A stretch of DNA of 17,494 nt from assembly GCA_022706885.1 (NCBI GenBank), contig JAKJBR010000023.1, positions 1-17,494 on the forward strand, in the 5' to 3' direction. Of this stretch, positions 1 to 6,578 are shown piece by piece. The stretch is from DUPQ01 sp022706885 (GTDB lineage: Bacteria > Bacillota > Clostridia > DUPQ01). A model generated the notes under the pieces. That model was not told where the DNA came from. It worked only from the letters and a program-made list of their open reading frames with translations, and searched no databases. Both the position numbers and the translations under genes were made by a program. Numbering within the stretch: the first letter of the stretch is position 1; the number at the start of each line of letters is the position of its first letter.

Positions 1-1183
1 TAAGTCTTTGCTGTACTCCGAATCTGTGCTGTTCGTCGGTTATACACAAAGCGAGATTATGGAATATTACATCTTCCTGTAATATAGCATGTGTTCCTAT
101 CACAAGGTGGACTTTTCCGTTTTCAATCCTATTTAAAATATCTTCCCTTTCCTTTTTCCTTAACTGACCTGTAAGTAACACTATATTCAATCCGAATTTG
201 CTCAACAGTTCAACAGCGGTTCTATAATGCTGCAGGGCAAGTATTTCGGTAGGAGCCATAAAAGCACTCTGATAACCGTTCCGATATGCACACATTACGG
301 CGTACAAAGCGACAACCGTCTTGCCGCTTCCCACATCGCCTTGCAGTAATCTGTGCATGGGATATCCGCTTTTTAAATCGGAAGCTATATCTTTCATAGA
401 CTGCAGTTGAGCATCGGTGGGAGTAAAAGGAAGAGACCGTACAAATTCCCGTGCTATATCAAATTTGGATATGTTTATAGGGGATTTATCTTTTCCTATA
501 TTGCTTTTTAAAGATACCAATGCCAGTTGCATTAAGAAGAACTCTTCAAAAACCAGTCGCCTTCTGGCTGCGAAGAAATCAACCGACGATGCGGGAAAAT
601 GAATATTTCTTACCGCAAATTCCTTATCGCATAGACTATATCTTTCTTTCAAATATTCGGGAAAGTAATCTTTTAACAACACATGAGAATAATCCATAGC
701 CGATTTAACGGCTTTTCTTATCTCGTATTGATTTATCTTAGCATTCTTGGAATATATCGGCTGAATTATGAAAAAGTCTTTTTCATTGTAGGAAAAATCG
801 GGATTGTAAATATTGTAGAAAAAACCCTTTTTTTCTACTTTTTCGTAAAGATAAATCATTTTGTTCTCTTTTAAAACATTCTTAAGATAAGGTTGGTTAA
901 ACCATGTAATGGTAATCTGTCCGGTTTGATCTTTAAACTCCGCGGTGACAATATGTAATCTTCTGCCGTAAGGCAATTGTTTGGAAGTGATATTGTATAA
1001 AATACCCTTTAAAGAGAAATATTCCCCTTCCCTTATATCGCTTATATGTGAAATACCGGTCTTGTCGACATAGGTTCTCGGATAATACTCCAGCAAATCA
1101 TTCGTGTTGTATATGCCCAGAGTATTCAGCTTTTCAATTATTTTCGGTCCGATACCCTTAAGGGCTGCCAATTCATTCATCAT
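1..1183 (-). CDS. recG: ATP-dependent DNA helicase RecG, N-terminal part (cut by left edge)
   Basis: RecG is a superfamily 2 helicase that remodels stalled replication forks and branch-migrates Holliday junctions. About 394 N-terminal codons are present out of a usual length near 680. The missing part is the second helicase lobe, off the left edge. The reading frame is open from the edge to an ATG at 1183. An N-terminal helix-hairpin-helix-like segment (LAALKGIGPK) opens the wedge/OB region. Walker A GDVGSGKT falls near residues 282-289, followed by MAPTEILA, VIGTHA and the RecG-type motif II DEQHRFGV near residues 383-390. Two ATGs lie in tandem (1183 and 1180). Both are inside the end of the sirtuin gene, giving an 11-base overlap, with GGAACGG just upstream as a weak ribosome binding site. 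It is the last visible gene of the epimerase-sirtuin-recG string. Identity is certain from the motifs; the exact start is less so. Confidence 0.96.
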   Translation of the reverse strand, partial: MMNELAALKGIGPKIIEKLNTLGIYNTNDLLEYYPRTYVDKTGISHISDIREGEYFSLKGILYNITSKQLPYGRRLHIVTAEFKDQTGQITITWFNQPYLKNVLKENKMIYLYEKVEKKGFFYNIYNPDFSYNEKDFFIIQPIYSKNAKINQYEIRKAVKSAMDYSHVLLKDYFPEYLKERYSLCDKEFAVRNIHFPASSVDFFAARRRLVFEEFFLMQLALVSLKSNIGKDKSPINISKFDIAREFVRSLPFTPTDAQLQSMKDIASDLKSGYPMHRLLQGDVGSGKTVVALYAVMCAYRNGYQSAFMAPTEILALQHYRTAVELLSKFGLNIVLLTGQLRKKEREDILNRIENGKVHLVIGTHAILQEDVIFHNLALCITDEQHRFGVQQRL

Positions 1184-1916
1184 TCCGTTCCAGTTTTTCG
1201 ATTATTTTGTTTAATACAACGGAACAGGAATCATAAAAAACATAATCCGCTTTAGAATCACGGGGAGTGCTTGTCTTGTTTAATATACATAGGCAATTCT
1301 TGGTATAAAAGTCAATAAAGGAAGCTGCGGGATATACCGATAAACTTGTCCCTGCAACAATCAATACATCCGCATCTATTATGGCTTGTATGGACTGCTC
1401 TATTATAACCTGATCCAGTTGTTCTTCGTACAATACCACATCGGGTTTTACCAATGAATTACACTCATCGCATCTGACTGTTTTACCTCTTTTGGCTATT
1501 ATATAGTCCAGATTGAAAAACTTATGGCACTTGATACAATTATTCCTGCTGATACTTCCGTGCAATTCGTAAACCTTACCGTTACCGGCGATATTGTGCA
1601 AATCGTCAATATTCTGTGTAACAACGGACACATCATAGTTCATGTCCTTAAACTTAGTTATACCGTAATGAAAATCATTGGGCTTTGCTTCAGGATGCAC
1701 AATCTTGTCATGATAGAAGCGATAAAACACATCGGGATTATGATAGAAAAAACTGTGACTTATAATAACCTCGGGAGTATAGCCGTCATATTTGCTTAAG
1801 TAAAGTCCTTTGGTGCTTCGAAAATCCGGTATACCGCTTTCTGTCGACACACCCGCACCGGTGAAAAAAACTATACTCTTTGCCTTTTTAATTTCCTTAA
1901 CCAAATTATCAATCAT
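1173..1916 (-). CDS. Sir2-family NAD-dependent protein deacylase (CobB/SrtN type)
   Basis: Sirtuins remove acyl groups from lysines using NAD, giving nicotinamide and O-acyl-ADP-ribose. The protein is of normal bacterial length. Counting from the GTG at 1919, the NAD-binding motif FTGAGVSTESGIPDFRS is at residues 19-35 and TQNIDDLH at 101-108. The catalytic histidine is H120 in YELHGS. Two cysteine pairs, CIKC (128-131) and CDEC (150-153), should hold structural zinc. KPDVVLYEE and AGTSLSVYPA complete the Rossmann core. A GTG at 1919 and an ATG at 1916 are both possible. I prefer the ATG because GAGGTG (1927-1922) sits 5 bases from it but only 2 from the GTG. The ATG shares one base with the epimerase stop (TGATG), which suggests translational coupling. 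Acyl-group preference cannot be read from the sequence. Confidence 0.94.
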   Translation of the reverse strand: MIDNLVKEIKKAKSIVFFTGAGVSTESGIPDFRSTKGLYLSKYDGYTPEVIISHSFFYHNPDVFYRFYHDKIVHPEAKPNDFHYGITKFKDMNYDVSVVTQNIDDLHNIAGNGKVYELHGSISRNNCIKCHKFFNLDYIIAKRGKTVRCDECNSLVKPDVVLYEEQLDQVIIEQSIQAIIDADVLIVAGTSLSVYPAASFIDFYTKNCLCILNKTSTPRDSKADYVFYDSCSVVLNKIIEKLERNDE

Positions 1917-2785
1917 CACAACACCTCAATAAAATACTCCAACATGTCCGTCTTCTTGGCAGTTAACTTACGTATACCTATCTTGTTCTCCAGCTTTTTA
2001 TCAATAAAATTGCAATCAGGTAAAGCGGACCACGGTTCGATGCACACATAATTTGTGTAAAAAGGGCGGGTCCATATACCCAGATAATCAAAATCTTCAA
2101 ATCGTACTTTTACTTTTCTGCTCGAAGTAGAGCATTCCAGAACAACTTCCCTGTTGCTTAATTTTGAACAATCCAGAATAAGGGCATCATTTTTAAAAAT
2201 CTCAGGCTTAAGATACAGTTTCCTATCGGAAAGATTTATCTCTTCTGTCTGCTTATTAATCATAATATTCTTATCGGTTGTGTAATTATATATAATATTG
2301 TCTGAGAACTTAATGTAGTAATCGTCCATTATTTTATTCTTTTCAAATGTCAGATTATACCCTTCATGTCCCCCGACTTCATAATACATCACCTTATACC
2401 CGTTATTAATTATCATGTATTGCTTCTTGATTATGTTATCCATCAGTTCGTAGGAAACTATAAAGTCGAAATCAAACGGATATACGGCATAAGTATCGGG
2501 AGTGCCGGTAATCCTCAACGATACATAATTCTCATTGCTCTCCACAATCTCAAAAAGCGAATGTCTGGCAAATCCGTGTATCTTTACTTTAAACAGTCTG
2601 TTATCATACTCATATTCCTCATCTTTCAGTCTTCCTATAAAAGGAAACAGATTGGGAGCCTGACCTTTCCAGATATCGGGATTTCCCTGCCATAGATATT
2701 CATATCCGTCTTTAATAACGGAAACTATTTCCGCTCCTAACGGATTGATAATAACGGTTAAATGTCTGTTTTTAAGTTTAATCAT
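1916..2785 (-). CDS. Aldose 1-epimerase family protein (LacX-like mutarotase)
   Basis: Members of the galactose-mutarotase superfamily interconvert alpha and beta anomers of sugars or sugar phosphates. This 289-residue cytoplasmic protein shows the LacX-like subgroup pattern: NPLGAEIVSV near the N-terminus, WQGNPDIWKGQAPNLFPFIGRL at about 32-53 (quoted in parts: WQGNPDIW, APNLFPFIGRL), HGFAR at 70-74, GGHEGYN at 138-144 with the likely catalytic histidine H140, and IEPWSALPD with the likely catalytic base E250. There is no signal peptide. The ATG at 2785 follows GAGG at a suitable distance and an extended -10 promoter just upstream. The stop overlaps the sirtuin start by one base. The true sugar substrate is unknown, and the link to a deacylase and a helicase looks like operon packing rather than a pathway. 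Confidence 0.9.
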   Translation of the reverse strand: MIKLKNRHLTVIINPLGAEIVSVIKDGYEYLWQGNPDIWKGQAPNLFPFIGRLKDEEYEYDNRLFKVKIHGFARHSLFEIVESNENYVSLRITGTPDTYAVYPFDFDFIVSYELMDNIIKKQYMIINNGYKVMYYEVGGHEGYNLTFEKNKIMDDYYIKFSDNIIYNYTTDKNIMINKQTEEINLSDRKLYLKPEIFKNDALILDCSKLSNREVVLECSTSSRKVKVRFEDFDYLGIWTRPFYTNYVCIEPWSALPDCNFIDKKLENKIGIRKLTAKKTDMLEYFIEVL

Positions 2786-2804
2786 ATTTGCCTCACAGAT
2801 AATA

Positions 2805-2813
2805 TTATATCAC
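2805..2813 (-). promoter_or_regulatory. Extended -10 promoter for the epimerase-sirtuin-recG string
   Basis: On the minus strand the sequence reads TGATATAAT, that is TG-n followed by a perfect TATAAT (2810-2805). This is the extended -10 form that can work without a good -35, and no good -35 is seen at 16-18 bases. Initiation would fall near 2798, giving a short leader before the GAGG site and the ATG at 2785. Confidence 0.55.
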
Positions 2814-2821
2814 AACCGTTA

Positions 2822-2850
2822 TTGATGTTTCAGTAACTATATGATATATT
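2822..2850 (+). promoter_or_regulatory. Promoter for the HPr-like gene
   Basis: TTGATG (2822-2827) and TATATT (2845-2850) are separated by exactly 17 bases, close to the sigma-A consensus. An AGGAGG ribosome binding site (about 2860-2865) and the ATG at 2871 follow. The element is interleaved with the divergent epimerase promoter about 10-40 bases away, so the two may compete for polymerase. Confidence 0.55.
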
Positions 2851-2870
2851 GAAGCAGTTAGGAGGATGAC

Positions 2871-3098
2871 ATGAAAAACAAAATTGATATAAAATTTCTT
2901 TCAATAAGCGATGTCAAGGAATTTGCGGATATAGTCTCCGCTTTTGATTACGATATCGATCTGGTTTCCGGCAGATATGTTGTGGATGCCAAATCCATTA
3001 TGGGTATATTCAGTTTAGACCTAAGTAAACCCATATCACTGGTTGCACATACCGATGATATTAAGCCGTTAACAGATGCTATAAAGAGATTTTGTTAA
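2871..3098 (+). CDS. HPr-like protein lacking the phosphorylatable histidine
   Basis: HPr carries phosphate between enzyme I and the sugar-specific PTS enzymes through His15, and in Firmicutes is regulated through Ser46. This 75-residue protein has the HPr-like C-terminal two thirds: a VSGRYVVDAKSIMGIFSLDL segment, with S42 in KSIMG matching Ser46, and a final helix (DDIKPLTDAIKRF). Counting back from S42, the position of His15 falls near S11, inside FLSISDVKEF. The usual HARPA motif is absent there, and the only histidine is H60. It therefore cannot act as a standard phosphocarrier. It has a strong ribosome binding site (AGGAGGATGAC before ATG), its own promoter and its own terminator, which argues for a functional stand-alone gene. 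A regulatory HPr-fold (Crh-like) role is an inference only. Confidence 0.75.
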   Translation: MKNKIDIKFLSISDVKEFADIVSAFDYDIDLVSGRYVVDAKSIMGIFSLDLSKPISLVAHTDDIKPLTDAIKRFC

Positions 3099-3102
3099 AA
3101 AC

Positions 3103-3126
3103 AAACGGGTTACCCCGTTTTTTTTT
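3103..3126. terminator. Bidirectional intrinsic terminator between convergent genes
   Basis: The arms AAACGGG (3103-3109) and CCCGTTT (3114-3120) form a 7-bp stem with loop TTAC. A run of nine T (3118-3126) follows on the plus strand, just after the HPr-like stop. Read on the minus strand the same hairpin is followed by GTTTTT, so it can also stop transcripts coming from the convergent RNA methyltransferase gene. Confidence 0.85.
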
Positions 3127-3189
3127 GCAGAAAATTTGTTTTCCGTTATACATATAATCCTATTTTTAAATTAATCTCATAAAAATTAA

Positions 3190-3909
3190 TTATTCTGCAA
3201 ACGCATTGGCAGCAATGCCGAAAGCAACAGATAAATTCAAAGAATCAATCTCATTATTATGTGCAATATATATGGTGTCCCCGTAATTATGAAAGATATC
3301 GGGAAGTCCTGAGCCCTCATTGCCGAAAACGAGGGAAAACGGGATTTGTTGCGGCCTTTCCTTTATGTCCTTTAAATTGATTTTTCCATCCAGCATGAAT
3401 AAATATATATGATGATTTGAAAATTCCTGCATATACTGTTCAAACGAATTATAATACGAGAATCGAACATGGAAAAATGCACCCATTGAGGAGCGGATTG
3501 TCTTCGGATCATATATATCCACACCGGGTCTTATAATGACATAATCCTTGAATCCGAATCCTAACCCTGTACGTATAATTGTACCCAAGTTACCGGAGTC
3601 AGAGGGGTTCACTAAAACAACATGCGGCTTTAAAGGTTCTACATCCGCATCATATTTGTCAAAAACACCTATTACGTAAACATTCTCTTTGGTTGACAAA
3701 CAATTAAATTTTTTCTGGCTGATTTCATAAGGCAATTTCGCATCTTCACAAATATTAAAAATATTATGTGTATCATCCTTTACCATATAATTCGGGTGAA
3801 CATATATTTTCCGTATAATGCTTCTTTTGTGTCTGATCAATTCAATTGTAGGGGCCATTCCTAATGTATAGGAATATGTAGCATCATTTTTATATCGCTT
3901 AATCTCCAT
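3190..3909 (-). CDS. SpoU/TrmH-family RNA 2'-O-methyltransferase
   Basis: SPOUT-fold enzymes methylate ribose 2'-OH in rRNA or tRNA using S-adenosylmethionine and work as dimers with a knotted cofactor site. All three family motifs are present, numbered from the ATG at 3909: motif 1 NPSDSGNLGTIIRTG (101-115, with N107 and the catalytic arginine R113), motif 2 LVFGNEGSGL (193-202) and motif 3 IDSLNLSVAFGIAANAF (221-237). The roughly 90-residue N-terminal part fits the substrate-binding domain seen in RlmB/TsnR-like members. The frame also opens at a GTG at 3918. However, the GGAG ribosome binding site (3921-3918) overlaps that GTG and sits 8 bases before the ATG at 3909, so the ATG is chosen. 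The RNA target is not predictable. It shares the 3103-3126 terminator with the HPr-like gene. Confidence 0.93.
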   Translation of the reverse strand: MEIKRYKNDATYSYTLGMAPTIELIRHKRSIIRKIYVHPNYMVKDDTHNIFNICEDAKLPYEISQKKFNCLSTKENVYVIGVFDKYDADVEPLKPHVVLVNPSDSGNLGTIIRTGLGFGFKDYVIIRPGVDIYDPKTIRSSMGAFFHVRFSYYNSFEQYMQEFSNHHIYLFMLDGKINLKDIKERPQQIPFSLVFGNEGSGLPDIFHNYGDTIYIAHNNEIDSLNLSVAFGIAANAFAE

Positions 3910-3928
3910 ATAATTCACTCCGCAATTT

Positions 3929-3957
3929 AAAATAATAAATAGAGTTTTTTACATCAA
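3929..3957 (-). promoter_or_regulatory. Candidate promoter for the RNA methyltransferase gene
   Basis: On the minus strand TTGATG (3957-3952) lies 17 bases from TATTTT (3934-3929), immediately after the stop of the barrel-protein gene. The -35 matches 5 of 6 consensus bases; the -10 matches only 4 of 6. It would let the methyltransferase be expressed independently of the exporter unit upstream. Confidence 0.35.
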
Positions 3958-3960
3958 ACT

Positions 3961-4863
3961 TCACTTTTCGATTCTATCAAATGCTTTGAGAGTTTTTACA
4001 CGTTTTACCGCAGTATATCCTATCCAACTTCTTGTGGCGGATTGTGCAGCTTCCGTATCGGTTCCCCAACTGAAATTCAACGGCCAGTATCCGTCAGTTG
4101 TCAATGTATTCTCCCAATAATCGAGATTAACTTCAATTCCCTTAGCAAGCAGATTGTACCAATAAGAATCAGGTGAATCAACGGAATCCAACGGTTGTGC
4201 CACGTACCTTGCCCATTCATCTTTATTAAAACTGACGCTCTTTACCACACGTAAATTCATTTTTTCAATTACTTCCGGAGTTATTAACGGAGATTTCATA
4301 TCCAGCAACACGATAAATAATCTTTGCAAACTGTGTGTATCAAACCAATCAAAAGACTGGTCTTCAAATATAAATTCAATACATCGCTTTGCTATTCTTT
4401 CGCCAAGTAAACGCTGTGAATGTGTGCCGAAAAGCAAGGCAGAAGCCGCCACGGCGTTAGGAAAGGGTTTAAATACCGATTTAGTAGAATAATCCCACCA
4501 CGGTGCATGAGGATAATCATCTAAAGATTTCGGTACACGTTCCCAAACAGCAGATGTGTTTTTAGCGGTACTTTCAAACCAATTCAACAGGTTCCTTGCC
4601 CACTTAGCATCTAAACTCAACCCGAAGTCCTGAGACAGGATAATTGCTTCAGCTGAAGCAACTGCCGAAGATTCCGGTGTGCAAATATCCGGTTCAAAGC
4701 AGTTACCGAACCCGCCGTCAATATTTTGATATTTGAGCATTTCAACAATCAGACTTTCCTTGGTACCCTTATAAAATATCAAGTTCCATTTTGCAATCTC
4801 AAGCGGTCTGGCATTGGCGAACAACCACTTTTCAATTTGATGTAACTGTTTCTTTGTAATCAT
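3961..4863 (-). CDS. Prenyltransferase/squalene-cyclase repeat-like alpha-barrel protein, function unknown
   Basis: This 300-residue soluble protein has no signal peptide or membrane segment. It resembles the alpha/alpha-toroid family that includes prenyltransferase beta subunits and squalene cyclases. The clearest sign is a QW-like repeat, YQNIDGGFGN (about 45-54), followed by FEPDICTPESSAVASAEAI. A tryptophan-rich middle (APWWDYS, about 121-127) follows. A second glycine/aromatic repeat lies near the C-terminus (TDGYWPLNFSWG, then SWIGYTAVK). The DXDD protonation motif of squalene cyclases is not seen, so a terpene-cyclase function is not supported. The ATG at 4863 has GAAGGAA 7 bases upstream, and the gene begins 50 bases after the stop of an ABC exporter subunit, so it is probably co-transcribed with both exporter genes. 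I do not recognise a named family and can assign no reaction. Confidence 0.75.
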   Translation of the reverse strand: MITKKQLHQIEKWLFANARPLEIAKWNLIFYKGTKESLIVEMLKYQNIDGGFGNCFEPDICTPESSAVASAEAIILSQDFGLSLDAKWARNLLNWFESTAKNTSAVWERVPKSLDDYPHAPWWDYSTKSVFKPFPNAVAASALLFGTHSQRLLGERIAKRCIEFIFEDQSFDWFDTHSLQRLFIVLLDMKSPLITPEVIEKMNLRVVKSVSFNKDEWARYVAQPLDSVDSPDSYWYNLLAKGIEVNLDYWENTLTTDGYWPLNFSWGTDTEAAQSATRSWIGYTAVKRVKTLKAFDRIEK

Positions 4864-4901
4864 TCCATTATTCCTTCAAAGTTTTTGTATTTTGATTCCA
4901 T
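4860..4901 (-). CDS. Possible 13-codon mini-ORF ahead of the barrel-protein gene
   Basis: In the short gap between the exporter stop and the barrel-protein start, an ATG at 4901 opens a frame encoding MESKYKNFEGIME, ending in TGA. AGGTG (4915-4911) lies 9 bases before the ATG, an acceptable ribosome binding site. The TGA overlaps the ATG of the next gene in the classic ATGA arrangement. It could be a translational-coupling leader, a tiny peptide, or chance; a frame this short has no statistical weight by itself. Confidence 0.25.
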   Translation of the reverse strand: MESKYKNFEGIME

Positions 4902-4913
4902 ACGTTATATCAC

Positions 4914-6578
4914 CTATTCTATCATTTTCCCTTGTTCAATTTTTATTGCGTTATCTGCCAATTTAAGCGTCGATTCACGATGCGCAATAATCAATATTGT
5001 TTTTCCTGATTTCGATTGTTTTATAATATAGCCGAAAATATTAGCTTCATTACTTAAGTCTATGGCACTGGTTGCTTCATCTAATATAACAAAATTTGAA
5101 TTTTTCAATACTGCTCTTGCTATAGCAATTCTTTGTTTTTCACCACCTGAGAAATTATGACCATGTTCTTCTATCATAGTCTGATAGCCGTTTGATTTAT
5201 TGATAATAAAGTCATGAGCACCGGCAAATTTTGCAGCTTCAATTACTTCATCCATCGTCGCATTTTCATTTCCGCATCTTATATTCATTTCAACCGAATC
5301 ATAAAAAAGGTAGGTATCCTGCGAAACATAAGTATAAAAATCGCGAATTGTCATAGTATCCAGTTCTTCATATTTTATCTCTCCGATTTTAATGGAACCT
5401 AAATTAATAGGATACAATTTAAGGAGTAATTTAACTAATGTTGATTTACCTCCACCCGATGGTCCGTAAATGACAGTTATTTGACCTTTAGGTATGGTAC
5501 AACTTACATTATTCAAGGCATCGGAATCTTCGGTCTCATATCTGAAAGTTACATGATCAAGATAAACCGTATCGTTAGTTATTGATTCATTATCGTTGGT
5601 TAAAACCACAATTTCAGGTTCTTGATTCCAAAGCTCCGATGCTCGTTTAAAGTTTACGATTTGTCCGTTAATTGATCCGAAAAAGCCTTTTAAGTTATCA
5701 ATCATATAGGATATTCCGTCTTGTAATATGAGAAAGGACATAACCGAACCCAAATCCACAATTTTGGCAAAATATAATACAATACCTATACTTAAAACTA
5801 TCAGTAAATTTAAAGCTTCAAAAACTATATTGACCGAGTTTAGAACAATATTTATTTTATTAATCTTAATATTTACATCAATAGCTTCATCAATGACATT
5901 ATTATATTTTCTATTCATGAATTTACCGAGAGATGCCATTTTTATAAAACTCAATGCTTTTACAATATCAAAAAACAGTTGATTCTGTTTGCTAAATGCC
6001 TTCTGTGCGATTTCAGTGTTTATTTCTATCTTCTTGGATATTTCGGCAATTACATAGGTCTCAAATACACCGAGGAATATAACTAATATTGCCAATTGCC
6101 AGCAAAGGAAAGTCATCAATATAATAGAACCGACCCCGTAAAATATTCCTAATAATAACCGAAATAAAGTGCCGGAATATATACCGGCAAGTGATTCAAC
6201 ATCACCACGCAAACGAGAAATGATATCTCCTGAATGATTTTTTTCATAATATGCATGAGGGTATCTAATCAATCTGTCAATTGAATATTCACGAATATTC
6301 TTTGTAAAAATACGCATGCTTTTCTCTTTAAAATAATTTGCTATCGGATTTATAATTAAGAGCATAATCAATATTGCCGCAGCTAATATATAAACATATG
6401 TCATATAACCTGCATCATTATACTCAACCGAATTAACGAGGTACTTTTGCATTAAGCTCAACAGTAATTGAATACACGGAAACATTAGTCCTTCTAAGAG
6501 CATTCCGAGTGTGTAACTCATTTTCGGAAAAGGTATAATTCTAAGAGGTGTGAGGGTTGTTTTTAAATATTTTTTCAT
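4914..6578 (-). CDS. ABC exporter half-transporter, second gene of a pair
   Basis: This is a membrane-bound exporter subunit with a type I ABC transmembrane domain (about residues 1-310) fused to an ATPase domain. Several hydrophobic segments are visible, for example around 25-45, 60-80, 140-175 and 250-285. The nucleotide-binding domain carries Walker A GPSGGGKST (372-380), Q-loop YVSQDTY (Q420), signature FSGGE (476-480), Walker B VILDEA with catalytic E501, and switch histidine H533 in IAHRE. All key residues are intact. The ATG at 6578 overlaps the upstream gene's stop by 4 bases (ATGA), with GAGGTAAG upstream, so translation is probably coupled and the products likely form a heterodimer. 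The substrate (peptide, lipid or drug) is unknown. No peptidase domain is fused to it. Confidence 0.92.
   Translation of the reverse strand: MKKYLKTTLTPLRIIPFPKMSYTLGMLLEGLMFPCIQLLLSLMQKYLVNSVEYNDAGYMTYVYILAAAILIMLLIINPIANYFKEKSMRIFTKNIREYSIDRLIRYPHAYYEKNHSGDIISRLRGDVESLAGIYSGTLFRLLLGIFYGVGSIILMTFLCWQLAILVIFLGVFETYVIAEISKKIEINTEIAQKAFSKQNQLFFDIVKALSFIKMASLGKFMNRKYNNVIDEAIDVNIKINKINIVLNSVNIVFEALNLLIVLSIGIVLYFAKIVDLGSVMSFLILQDGISYMIDNLKGFFGSINGQIVNFKRASELWNQEPEIVVLTNDNESITNDTVYLDHVTFRYETEDSDALNNVSCTIPKGQITVIYGPSGGGKSTLVKLLLKLYPINLGSIKIGEIKYEELDTMTIRDFYTYVSQDTYLFYDSVEMNIRCGNENATMDEVIEAAKFAGAHDFIINKSNGYQTMIEEHGHNFSGGEKQRIAIARAVLKNSNFVILDEATSAIDLSNEANIFGYIIKQSKSGKTILIIAHRESTLKLADNAIKIEQGKMIE

Noticed and set aside
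3167..3191. AT-rich inverted repeat (AAATTAAT ... AATTAATT) near the methyltransferase stop
   Set aside because: The stem is all A/T and weak. The 3103-3126 GC-containing hairpin is a much better terminator for both convergent genes.
3961..4863. Lanthipeptide cyclase (LanC-like) or true squalene/terpene cyclase
   Set aside because: No LanC zinc-binding cysteine/CHG motifs and no DXDD motif are present. Only the general barrel repeat pattern is supported.
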